Positions 26,099 through 33,818 of a stretch of 64,000 nt of DNA are shown here, in pieces. Both the position numbers and the translations under genes were made by a program. The notes under the pieces are model-generated. The model had not been told where the DNA came from and made no database searches. It worked only from the letters and a program-made list of their open reading frames with translations. How positions within the stretch are numbered: position 1 is the first letter of the stretch; each line of letters begins with the position of its first letter. The stretch lies in NCBI RefSeq assembly GCF_900585905.1, contig NZ_UTVH01000076.1, positions 124,001 to 188,000 on the forward strand, given 5' to 3'. Source of the stretch: Pseudomonas viridiflava. Lineage in GTDB: Bacteria > Pseudomonadota > Gammaproteobacteria > Pseudomonadales > Pseudomonadaceae.

Positions 26099-26587
26099 AT
26101 GGCTATGCCTCGTCAATACGTTCAACTGCTCGCGCAAATTCGCGAGTTGACCCTCCTGCCCGAATCCCTGCTGTCCCAGGAGCTGTCCCACCTGTCCATC
26201 AAGGGCGTCGACTTCTCCATGTACCCGGTGGGTGAAGAAGACAACGCCTTCCTGGTCACCCACTGCGACCTCGGCGCCTTGCCCGATGCACGCCGCGAAG
26301 AGGTGCTGATGCGCCTGATGGATACCAACTTCCACATGGTCAACTCGGCCAAGCCAGTGACCTTCTGCCGCAACGAGGAAACCGGACACATGATGCTCAG
26401 CGCCGCGCAGCCGCTGGCGATGGTTTCGGGGCAGTCGATTCTGGATCAGATGGGCTCGCTGGCCGATTACGCTCTGGCCTGGCGCGAGACCTATTTCCTG
26501 AGTGACAGCGCAGCCAAAAAACGGCCTGCCGCCAGTGCTCAGCAAGCGCCGTTACCTCGTACTGTATTGTCTCAGAGGGCTTTGTAA
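26099..26587 (+). CDS. Type III secretion chaperone, CesT/ShcM-like
   Basis: 162 residues. First gene after the hrp box; AGAGGAAAA precedes ATG 26099. Layout fits class I (CesT fold) chaperones: N-terminal helix QYVQLLAQIRELTLLPES, strand-rich centre (GVDFSMYPVGEEDNAFLVTH, DLGALPDARREEVLMRLM, a classic 'G.LP...R..vl..LL..N' block), and a last helix (GQSILDQMGSLADYALAWRE). Such dimers hold one effector unfolded for secretion. Its stop shares a base with the effector's ATG (TAATG). By position and size it matches ShcM/ShcE, the chaperones of HopM1 and AvrE. Confidence 0.88.
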   Translation: MAMPRQYVQLLAQIRELTLLPESLLSQELSHLSIKGVDFSMYPVGEEDNAFLVTHCDLGALPDARREEVLMRLMDTNFHMVNSAKPVTFCRNEETGHMMLSAAQPLAMVSGQSILDQMGSLADYALAWRETYFLSDSAAKKRPAASAQQAPLPRTVLSQRAL

Positions 26588-28695
26588 TGGATAGAATGGG
26601 AGTTGGCGGCCCTAGCCGCACTACAGGCATAACGCCTGCTCATCAAAATGACGACATTGAACTCGCCGAGCGGCCGAAGGTAACGGCGTCCAGATCAGGT
26701 TCGGTCAGCCCTCAACAGCAGACTATGCCTGGCAGCTTTCCGGCGACACCGCCGCGAGCAAAGTTCGAGATGTCGGCCAAACTCAAGTCCGACGCCGCCC
26801 GGCTTCGTACAAACCAGCAGAAGTCGATTGGCTATCTGTGCGATCGCATGAAGGCAGAAGGACAGTTGATTGCCGATCATCAGGCTCACGCCGCGAGAAC
26901 CGGTGCAACGGAAGATGTTTATATCAATTTCCCTGATCTTGCCGAAAAGCTCGGACTTGATGCCACGCTCCCTGATGAAGTTAACAAGCTAAGCACGGAG
27001 GCGCTCGATAACCTGCGTGAACTTGCTAAATCGGACGCGCCTGACCGCGACGATATGCATAAGATTGCAGGTGTGCTGAAAGAGCTGCTGGCAGACCAGA
27101 CCCAGTTGTTTGCTTCCCATGCCGCGCAATATGAGGAAGTGCGCGGCCTGGATAAATCCAAGGTTCCAAAAGAGGACCGTGCGAAAATTCTGCTCAGTGA
27201 GTTGAGCTTCTCGGCTTATGCCACGAAATCGATATGTGCGGTGCCAAACATCGTTTCGGATGCACATACCAAAGCGACGAAAATAGCCGAGGGATTGAGA
27301 GCAGAACCCGGTAAAGAGCAGGAGGCCGAAAAATGGGAGGCCACTGCTCACCAGCTCCAGAAGGTGCAGGAAGAAATACTCCCGGATTTCACGAATGCTG
27401 TTGACCAGGCAAAGCTCTCGCTGCTGATCAAGGAATATCAAGATACCAGCTCCAGCTTCAAGAATCAGAGTATGGCTTTTCTGGGGCAGGGTTTGCGCCA
27501 GATGGGCCTGTCCGGTCTTGCACTGGGTGCCGCCAGAGCATTCACCCTCGCAGGTGCAGAAGACAGTCCAGTCGGCAAGCTTTTTGCCGCCGGAGCCACT
27601 ACCGCCGTCGCTCACGAAGTGGGCACACATCTTCTAGCCCCCGCTATTCTGAATATAGTCGGCGGGGCGACGGTGCCAATTGACAGTGCCGAGGTGCTAC
27701 CAGCGCCCAACAGACTTGTCAGTGTAAACGGCCAGGTCCGCGAACGTAACGCGGCAGAGCTGGCCGCTGCCACCAAACAGAACAACGATCTGCGCGTCGA
27801 ACACGGTTATAGCAAGAATGCCAACAAGGTAGGCTCCGGTGCGGGCGAGCTCAAGGCCTGGTCAATGTTCGCGATGGTGCAAGGCGCTCGCGCGGGCATA
27901 ACCGGGGATATGAACTTCCCGGCATTCAAAGAGGCTGGCGCCATTACCCTCGGCTCGATGCTTGCCGGCTTTTTCATGGGAGGCGTCCACGCCGCTGATG
28001 GTCTCAATGCGAAGATGACAGATAAAGACGGCCGCCCACTGGTGGCTCACACCATGAAAAAGCCATCCGGTGCTAAATTCGGCGAGAGTATGGGCAAAAT
28101 TCTCAAAGAAGGACTACCGATGCTGGATCCGCGCAATGCAGGCGTGATACGAACCAACTATAACAAGGCCGCAGGTCTCACCACCGGGATGGGGCTCGCT
28201 GATCTTGTGGGCAAGCCGATACTTGATCTCGTTTCGGGTCCCGAGACCAGTCCAGCCCTCAGAGGCGGTGTCACCACGCTAACGGCCGGTTTGCAGTCCA
28301 TCCTCATGCTGAGCCAGGCATGGGGCGCCTTCGGCAACAGCGCACGAACAGAAAAAGATCATGCCGCACGCGAAAAAGAACGCATCAGGAGCTCGCCGGA
28401 GACAGCCGGTGCAGGCGACCCTAGACCTCCAGGTGCCTTCGCCAGCACGAAAATGCTTGCCAGCGATCTTGTCCACCCGGGCCACTTGCCGAGTACCAAG
28501 TCTACGCTGCCGGATACCAAGGGACGTTATGCCGAAAACTTGAACACGGCGTGGCAGGCAGCGGGTGGTATGCCTGGAGCCGCTTTTGCCGATGGCTTGG
28601 AATATGCCGCTAATAAACTGAAGAGTTTAAAGTCCGCAAAAGATCCCGCAGCTGCCCCTCCAGACGGCGGCCAAGGTGGGCAAGGTAGAAGCTAG
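26587..28695 (+). CDS. Putative type III effector, HopM1-like
   Basis: 702 residues. Coupled to the chaperone gene and under the hrp box. HopM1 has ~712 residues; several blocks run in the same order as remembered HopM1: N-terminal GVGGPSRTTG, AEKLGLDATLPDEVNKLS followed by IAGVLKELLADQTQLF (HopM1 AEKLSPERYQL ... IKGFAQSVADQLEHF), GAGELKAWSMFAMVQGAR (HopM1 PVGELMAYSAFGGSQAVR), YNKAAG, and VHPGHLPSTKSTLP near the end. The N-terminal 60 residues are Ser/Gln/Thr/Pro-rich, as secretion signals are. HopM1 acts in plant cells on vesicle traffic and water soaking. Identity is low, so this is a divergent member or a sister family. No catalytic motif. Confidence 0.78.
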   Translation: MDRMGVGGPSRTTGITPAHQNDDIELAERPKVTASRSGSVSPQQQTMPGSFPATPPRAKFEMSAKLKSDAARLRTNQQKSIGYLCDRMKAEGQLIADHQAHAARTGATEDVYINFPDLAEKLGLDATLPDEVNKLSTEALDNLRELAKSDAPDRDDMHKIAGVLKELLADQTQLFASHAAQYEEVRGLDKSKVPKEDRAKILLSELSFSAYATKSICAVPNIVSDAHTKATKIAEGLRAEPGKEQEAEKWEATAHQLQKVQEEILPDFTNAVDQAKLSLLIKEYQDTSSSFKNQSMAFLGQGLRQMGLSGLALGAARAFTLAGAEDSPVGKLFAAGATTAVAHEVGTHLLAPAILNIVGGATVPIDSAEVLPAPNRLVSVNGQVRERNAAELAAATKQNNDLRVEHGYSKNANKVGSGAGELKAWSMFAMVQGARAGITGDMNFPAFKEAGAITLGSMLAGFFMGGVHAADGLNAKMTDKDGRPLVAHTMKKPSGAKFGESMGKILKEGLPMLDPRNAGVIRTNYNKAAGLTTGMGLADLVGKPILDLVSGPETSPALRGGVTTLTAGLQSILMLSQAWGAFGNSARTEKDHAAREKERIRSSPETAGAGDPRPPGAFASTKMLASDLVHPGHLPSTKSTLPDTKGRYAENLNTAWQAAGGMPGAAFADGLEYAANKLKSLKSAKDPAAAPPDGGQGGQGRS

Positions 28696-28702
28696 CGAAA
28701 AC

Positions 28703-28753
28703 TCCGGGGGGGATGAATATTCATTACTCCCGGAACGGCCATACACCGTATGG
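28703..28753 (+). terminator. Inverted repeats after the effector gene
   Basis: 28703-28734 pairs TCCGGGGG with CTCCCGGA around the palindrome ATGAATATTCAT, and CCATACACCGTATGG follows at 28739-28753. There is no T-run, so termination is only suggested by position eight bases after the stop. Confidence 0.4.
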
Positions 28754-28831
28754 CGGATACACATTAGTGGCTTAATGATGGCGTGGTATAAATCCTGTCG
28801 GACGCTTCGTCCCGACCGCTAAGGATTGGCC

Positions 28832-29122
28832 ATGAAAAAAGCAGGCATCAGCTTCCTCGCAACAGTCGCGCTGCTCAGCGCATTCTCGGCATACGCCCGA
28901 GAAGCCCAGATCCCCGATTCAACCATCGCCCAACGCATCATCGATCAATCCATCGCCTCCTATTCCGGCAACTGCCCGTGCCCTTACAACACCATGAGAA
29001 ACGGCCGAAGCTGCGGCGGCCGCAGTGCCTACAGCAGACCAGGCGGCGAGTCACCCACGTGCTACGAGGCAGACGTCACCCCGGCCATGGTGAAGGCGTA
29101 TCGGCAGCGAATGAAAAATTGA
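28832..29122 (+). CDS. Small exported Cys-containing protein
   Basis: 96 residues. ATG at 28832 follows AAGGA; a TTG six bases upstream is also in frame. Signal peptide MKKAGISFLATVALLSAFSAYA. The mature part holds a compact motif NCPCPYNTMRNGRSCGGRSA, then YSRPGGESPTCY, with four Cys in all. This 'CPCPYN...CGGRSAxSRPGG' motif occurs in small secreted proteins and in tails of nuclease-like proteins in Proteobacteria. Function unknown. Follows the effector locus by 136 bases but has its own leader. Confidence 0.8.
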   Translation: MKKAGISFLATVALLSAFSAYAREAQIPDSTIAQRIIDQSIASYSGNCPCPYNTMRNGRSCGGRSAYSRPGGESPTCYEADVTPAMVKAYRQRMKN

Positions 29123-29183
29123 AGGTCAAAGCCGGGTAAGCTGGCAGCCTGCGTAACGGGAATGGATCAAACAGGGAGGCAGC

Positions 29184-29834
29184 ATGCTGCAAGTATGGGG
29201 AAGGCGTTCGTCGTTCAATGTTCAGAAAGTCATGTGGCTGATTGGCGAACTGGGTTTGCCCCATCAGCATGTCCCGGCAGGCGGCGCATTCGGCCTCAAG
29301 GATACCCCCGACTTTCTGGCCATGAACCCCCACGGCCGGGTCCCGGTCATCAAAGACAGCGATGGCACCGTGGTCTGGGAGTCCCACAGCATTCTCAGGT
29401 ACCTGGCCGCACGCTACGGCGGGCCTGATTTCTGGAGCGACGATCCCGCGCATCGCGCCCAGGTCGATTGCTGGATGGACTGGTCGCAGACGACCCTGCA
29501 ACCTGCTTTTCTCACCGGCGTTTTCTGGGGCTTTTACCGAACGCCCGAAGCCCAGCGCGACATGACCGCGGTGGAGAAAAACCTGAAGCAGTGCGCCCAC
29601 TATTTTCAACTGCTTGACCGCATCCTCAGCAAGCAGGAGTTCCTCGCCGGGCAACGCCTGACCCTGGCCGACATACCGGCAGGCACGAACCTCTACCGCT
29701 ACTTCAACCTGGACATCCCCCGACCCGCCATCCCCCATGTAGAAGCCTGGTATCAACGGCTGCAGCAACGTGCGGCGTTCCGGCAACACGTCATGGTCGG
29801 GTTTGAAGAATTGTATGGGCGGCTGGATTATTAG
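29184..29834 (+). CDS. Glutathione S-transferase family protein
   Basis: 216 residues. GGGAGG precedes ATG. N-terminal thioredoxin-like domain (MLQVWGRRSSFNVQKVMWLI, with Ser9/Ser10 where GSTs activate glutathione; NPHGRVPVI with cis-Pro; WESHSILRYLAARYG, the glutathione-binding ES pair). All-helical C-terminal domain to ~205 (LTLADIPAGTNLYRYF, the N-capping box). Typical length. Likely detoxifies electrophiles; specific substrate unknown. Confidence 0.92.
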   Translation: MLQVWGRRSSFNVQKVMWLIGELGLPHQHVPAGGAFGLKDTPDFLAMNPHGRVPVIKDSDGTVVWESHSILRYLAARYGGPDFWSDDPAHRAQVDCWMDWSQTTLQPAFLTGVFWGFYRTPEAQRDMTAVEKNLKQCAHYFQLLDRILSKQEFLAGQRLTLADIPAGTNLYRYFNLDIPRPAIPHVEAWYQRLQQRAAFRQHVMVGFEELYGRLDY

Positions 29835-29889
29835 CGCAAGTCATTGCCCTCGCGGAGTGTCAGCAAGCCGCCATCGCGTGATATTCAGT

Positions 29890-30145
29890 ATCTGTAGGAG
29901 CGCACGAGCACCGCGAGGCCGCGATGGCGGTGTGTCAGAAAGGACGCCATCGCTGCCTCGCGGTGCTCGTGAGCTCCTTCCGGGATAGCGTGATGTTCGG
30001 CATCTGTAGGAGTGAGCTTGCTCGCGATGGCGTTGTGTAGAAAGGACGCCATCGCTGCCTCGCGCTGCTCGTGAGCTCCTACCGGGATAGCGTGAAATTC
30101 GATATCTGTAGGAGTGAGCTTGCTCGCGATAGCGGCGCATCAGAC
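29890..30145. repeat. Cluster of three REP units
   Basis: ATCTGTAGGAG begins at about 29890, 30002 and 30104, so the period is 102-112 bases. The first two units run REP, short link, then an inverted REP (GACGCCATCGCTGCCTCGCG ... GAGCTCC). The third is a single half. Two arm types mix: CGAGCACCGCGAGGCCGCGA and GTGAGCTTGCTCGCGATGGC. With the rest of the 29835-30365 gap (no gene seen) this marks the left edge of the accessory island. Confidence 0.88.
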
Positions 30146-30365
30146 AAGTTGCCATCGCGTGCCCTCCAGCGATCTCTAACCACCATTTGCCAAGCCAATC
30201 AGCCTCGCCCTCACTCCCCGTACGAATCGCCCCACACCCCAATACGCATCACCTGACGCCAGATCCATACCCGTCCTATGCTGCGCGCCTCGATCTTCAT
30301 CTTCACTGCACAGCCGGACGCTGCCAGAACGCGCATCCCATCAACTTCATGACCCAAGGACCCCC

Positions 30366-31109
30366 ATGACCGACGAATACGACCGCTATCTACAGATCAA
30401 AGCCGACATCGAACAGGCCTACAAACAAACCGTGCGCACCCATCGCAAACAACGACAAGCCAGCAAAAGCCATCGGTTTGAAATCCTGTATTTCTGGCTC
30501 GCCATGATTACCCCCTCATGCTTGGCCGTACTGCTCGCCATCATTGGCAAAGCCCTCGACGCCTATTGGCTGTTCAACGTCTGTTGGATACTGATTGCGG
30601 TGTCTTATCTGGCGCTGTTCTTCTACCCCTTTGTGGGTGTACTGCTTCACCGCCACTCCCTGAAAAAGATATTCACCTCGCCGTTCGCCAGCCTGCTGAA
30701 CTCAAACGTCAAAACCGTCATGCAGGTCGACGCGCACTACCTGCCGCAGCTGACAGCCCTGTCCCGCGATACCCTGAAACTCGGCGCGCTGGAACTCAAA
30801 AGTGAACGCAATGGCTTTGAAAAACGCAGCTATATGGTCGCTGGCGCGGTGGAGAAGATCGGCATCATCCCTGGGTTGTTTGCCATGATCATCGGCGTGA
30901 CGGCTGCTATCAAAGCACTCGACAGTGCCGGCCTCACCGCCCGCATGGATTGGGTATTCGCACTGGCAGCCGCCAACCTGTTCTTCTTCTTCATGTCCTG
31001 CTTCGTGCAAGTCATGCTGGTGCACTACGACCGCATGATCGCCCTGACCGAACTGGCGATTGAGCGTAAGAAAGAGCATGAGGAGATAGGGAAAGGGGTT
31101 GCAGGCTAA
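30366..31109 (+). CDS. Four-helix membrane protein of unknown function
   Basis: 247 residues; AAGGA precedes ATG 30366. Four predicted membrane segments arranged as two pairs: LAMITPSCLAVLLAIIG and LFNVCWILIAVSYLALFFY (about 45-100), then IGIIPGLFAMIIGVTAAI and FALAAANLFFFFMSCFVQVML (about 170-225). A cytoplasmic domain lies between, and there is a basic, charged N-terminus and a Lys/Glu C-terminus. No known motif. First gene of the island that holds restriction-modification and Abi genes, but convergent to them; a defence role is only guilt by association. Confidence 0.75.
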   Translation: MTDEYDRYLQIKADIEQAYKQTVRTHRKQRQASKSHRFEILYFWLAMITPSCLAVLLAIIGKALDAYWLFNVCWILIAVSYLALFFYPFVGVLLHRHSLKKIFTSPFASLLNSNVKTVMQVDAHYLPQLTALSRDTLKLGALELKSERNGFEKRSYMVAGAVEKIGIIPGLFAMIIGVTAAIKALDSAGLTARMDWVFALAAANLFFFFMSCFVQVMLVHYDRMIALTELAIERKKEHEEIGKGVAG

Positions 31110-31168
31110 CAGCTTATGCGAGGCGCAAAAAAAATCGGCGTCTCGCCATTAGGCTTGGATACAGCGCC

Positions 31169-32032
31169 TTAGCTAGCCAAATCCAGAGGGAGATCACTGA
31201 TATCTTTTAGACGCTTGCCATCGACCATTATCGCAAGCATGTCAGCAGAGTCATCCATGCCTAACTCTTTCAACGTCGCCTGCAGTTCGTAGAGCGCAAA
31301 ATGATACACGCAGTCGATATCGCCTGTACCGAGTGCAATAGACGCCAGGCGGCTCGGCGTTGGCTCGGCTGTGACAACCATGATATTTGGCAACCGACCC
31401 TTGCGATTGCGCATCAAGTTCAATGCCTCTGAGCGAGCGTTTTGCGCTCGGTCACTTCGAATCGTCCATTTGCATGAAACGCTTGCATGCAACAGGGGCT
31501 TGCCGCCGGCAGCCGCCCGCAGACTCGCTCGAGTACTGACGGAATTGTCGACCAAAAACTCATTCACGTTTATCTGATCATCACTTTCCAGCCCCCTGAC
31601 TACCACTATGTCAGGGGTAATTGTGTAATCACTACCCAGTGCTGCGGCCAGTTCGGGATCTGCTTTTGCCGCACGATCCAATGCAATCAAATGAGCGTAT
31701 TGCTCATACTTGGCAATCTCGAGACGGTTACGCCCCGATACTTGATGCACATCCCAATCGCCTGGCCTTAAGTGCCCGAGCCTCAAAAAAGTATCTCTGA
31801 CGTACTTGGCACAGATGCCTTCGAATTCATTGCCTGATGTCTGTCCGGCTTGCCGTTCCGCGATAGTTTCAGCTTTTAAAATATCAGCGATGCCCTTGGC
31901 AATCGCGATACTGCTTCTATTGCTACTGTCAGCATTGCTCGGCACGCCCTTATCATTGATGGTGAGGGTCGTTTTGAGTAGCGACGCGTGGAACTCTTTT
32001 CGGGCTTGTAAAAATTCAGCTGTGATTGTCAT
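31169..32032 (-). CDS. Type II restriction endonuclease, NgoMIV family
   Basis: 287 residues. Compared with NgoMIV (active-site Glu70, Asp140, Ser185, Lys187 from the known structure), this protein has Glu71 (NEFEGIC), Asp141 (TPDIVVV), Ser186 and Lys188 (VSCKWTIRSDRAQNAR), each shifted by one. The SCK motif is a special NgoMIV/Cfr10I-type variant of PD-(D/E)XK. Overall length (NgoMIV 286) agrees. Predicted tetrameric nuclease cutting GCCGGC. The ATG overlaps the methyltransferase stop by one base (TAATG), so it is made after the methyltransferase. Confidence 0.92.
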   Translation of the reverse strand: MTITAEFLQARKEFHASLLKTTLTINDKGVPSNADSSNRSSIAIAKGIADILKAETIAERQAGQTSGNEFEGICAKYVRDTFLRLGHLRPGDWDVHQVSGRNRLEIAKYEQYAHLIALDRAAKADPELAAALGSDYTITPDIVVVRGLESDDQINVNEFLVDNSVSTRASLRAAAGGKPLLHASVSCKWTIRSDRAQNARSEALNLMRNRKGRLPNIMVVTAEPTPSRLASIALGTGDIDCVYHFALYELQATLKELGMDDSADMLAIMVDGKRLKDISDLPLDLAS

Positions 32033-32988
32033 TAGGCAACTCGGACCAAACGTTTGACTGAAAGGGCTTTGAATATCTGCTGTGCGACGGCGCAGGCCAC
32101 TGGAGGCGGAAATGCATTACCAATCTGTCGATAGGTCGCCGTTTTCTTTCCAAAGAATTGCCAGTCATCGGGGAAACCTTGAATACGTGCAGCCATACGA
32201 GTGGTAAGCCGCGGCATCCCTTCAAATAGCTCCGTGGGCGGGGCATTTGCTATTCCCATACCGCATACGCCAATTGACGCCCAGGCTTTCTTGGCTCTTG
32301 TCGGGCCCAGGTCAGGACCACCGTGTTTCTTCGATCCGCCAACGAGCGTTGGGGCGATGGTGTTCGCTTGCTCGCGCCACGCATCAGCACCTTTCCAACC
32401 ATCGGCCGCCATCAGATCATGAAGAAGCTCACCGACCGTAGGCGGGGTGATGATTTTTGGTTCGGGCCAGGAAAAACGCTCGGACAAATCTTTTCGGATG
32501 CCCACGAATACCACTCGGGGCCTCAGCTGAGTCACACCATAATCAGACGCATTGAGCAGACGCCAGCCTGATACGTAGCCTAGTTTCTCAAGCTGCATTT
32601 CGACATTGTTACGGTAGTCGTCAAAAACACGATCCAGCAGGCCTCGAACATTTTCCAGCATCACGGCTTTGGGGCGACACTCATCAACAATGCGCAACGC
32701 TTCAGGGAATAGATCCCGCTCATCATCAGCACCAAGCTGCTTACCCGCTTTGGAAAACGGAGGGCAGGGGACGCCGCCTGCAACCAGGTCGACACCGAAG
32801 TAAGGCATGCCGTTGAAGTGTCGCAGGTCCTGCTGTTGCACATTCCATTGCGGACGGTTCAAACGCAGCGTCGCACAGGCAGGAGGCTCGATCTCTACCA
32901 ATACTTCATGCCCAAACCCCGCCATTTCGAGGCCGAGAGCTTGACCACCAGCTCCGGCACACATTTCCAATGACGTGAATAGGCTCAT
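32032..32988 (-). CDS. DNA (cytosine-5) methyltransferase, partner of the NgoMIV-like nuclease
   Basis: 318 residues; GAGGAG precedes the ATG. All main C5-MTase motifs are present: LEMCAGAGGQALGLEMAG (motif I, AdoMet), GGVPCPPFSKAGKQ (IV, catalytic Cys75), ENVRG (VI), QLRPRVVFVG (VIII) and YRQIGNAFPPPVA (IX/X), with a target-recognition region between VIII and IX (about residues 185-270). First gene of a two-gene operon, which protects the host before the nuclease appears. By linkage the target should be GCCGGC. Confidence 0.95.
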   Translation of the reverse strand: MSLFTSLEMCAGAGGQALGLEMAGFGHEVLVEIEPPACATLRLNRPQWNVQQQDLRHFNGMPYFGVDLVAGGVPCPPFSKAGKQLGADDERDLFPEALRIVDECRPKAVMLENVRGLLDRVFDDYRNNVEMQLEKLGYVSGWRLLNASDYGVTQLRPRVVFVGIRKDLSERFSWPEPKIITPPTVGELLHDLMAADGWKGADAWREQANTIAPTLVGGSKKHGGPDLGPTRAKKAWASIGVCGMGIANAPPTELFEGMPRLTTRMAARIQGFPDDWQFFGKKTATYRQIGNAFPPPVACAVAQQIFKALSVKRLVRVA

Positions 32989-33134
32989 CTAGTCTCCTCG
33001 CAAGCCCTGTCCGGAGCTGCTTTTCTTAAAAGTCGGCGATCATATCATGGTGTATGGATGAACAGGGATGTGGTCCGGCTATTCACTGAATACTAGGAAA
33101 ATTCACACAAGTCGCGGCGCTTTTTACTGGCCAT

Positions 33135-33692
33135 TCAGATCGGGCGCAGCGCTTTCCACAATGTCTGCCACTTTGAAAATCGTCTTCCATTGCGCTCCGA
33201 GTCATCCGGCACTTGCCCAAACGGCAACAACCTCGGCATATCCCGCAACCGAATCCACGGCTCCGCCTGCCAGTTCAACAGGCACACCGACAACTCAGGC
33301 CACTGCAACTGGCTCAGGCTCGGCACGTCATGGCTAAACGGCTGCCGCTCGTGCACACAAGGCACCACCTCGTGAGTGACCCAGCGACGCAACTCACGAT
33401 TCTCCGCATGACCGCGATGCACCAGCATCGCGTAAATCCCCGACTCACTCACCATCAGCACCTCCCCAGGCCCATCGTGATTGACGAGCACCACCACACG
33501 CCGCTGATCCGCATCCAGCATGCGCGTCGTGCGCTCATTCAACGGCCACCCCATCAACCGCCCGAAATCCTGGGCACAGAACCACACCTGAGCTTCCAGC
33601 AGAAGCGTGCGCAGTTGGCGGTTGTGGCGGATGAAGGTGGTGGGGTGGAGGGGGGGTGTTGGAGATTGCCTATGAGGCTCGATGCTGGACAT
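33135..33692 (-). CDS. Bro-N domain protein, antirepressor-like
   Basis: 185 residues. Start at 33692 (MSSIEPHRQSP) because upstream bases form the C4 target site; the frame to 33749 is rejected. Bro-N signature: RQLRTLLLEAQVWFCAQDFG, then RMLDADQRRVVVLVNHDG, MVSESGIYAMLVHRGH and LRRWVTHEVVP (residues ~20-115). The C-terminal 70 residues are Pro/Trp/Leu-rich and unassigned. Phage antirepressors have this domain. The leader holds a C4 RNA candidate with two target sites, one over the ribosome site, as in phages P1/P7. Probably a domesticated prophage remnant. Confidence 0.88.
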   Translation of the reverse strand: MSSIEPHRQSPTPPLHPTTFIRHNRQLRTLLLEAQVWFCAQDFGRLMGWPLNERTTRMLDADQRRVVVLVNHDGPGEVLMVSESGIYAMLVHRGHAENRELRRWVTHEVVPCVHERQPFSHDVPSLSQLQWPELSVCLLNWQAEPWIRLRDMPRLLPFGQVPDDSERNGRRFSKWQTLWKALRPI

Positions 33693-33698
33693 TTTTTG

Positions 33699-33736
33699 AA
33701 TCTCTGCTGTGCAATTCTGAAATAGGTGTCGGGAGT
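33699..33736 (-). promoter_or_regulatory. C4 target sites a and b in the Bro-N leader
   Basis: On the minus strand, ACTCCCGACA (b; 33736-33727) and CACAGCAGAGATT (a; 33711-33699) are exact or near-exact complements of two segments in the RNA candidate upstream. Site a contains the CAGAGA ribosome site just before the ATG, so pairing would hide it. Confidence 0.75.
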
Positions 33737-33746
33737 TAAGAAACCT

Positions 33747-33818
33747 CACAGCAGAGAAGGCCGGACGTATTTCCCTTGCGGGTCTTGTATTGGTCCACTC
33801 CCGACATAGCAGAGATTT
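33747..33818 (-). ncRNA. C4 antisense RNA candidate
   Basis: Minus-strand order: AATCTCTGCT, then b' TGTCGGGAGT (33806-33797), a structured centre with GGAC/GTCC and a CCC-GCAA-GGG hairpin, then a' TTCTCTGCTGTG (33758-33747). b' is a perfect complement of b, and a' pairs over 11 bases with a. Size (~72 bases) and design match the phage P1/P7 C4 RNA, which blocks antirepressor synthesis, and C4-like RNAs are known before antirepressor genes in pseudomonads. Confidence 0.8.

Noticed and set aside
29890-30145. CRISPR-like array at the repeated units
   Set aside because: Units are palindromic REP pairs of ~100 bases, few, with no constant spacers and no cas genes.
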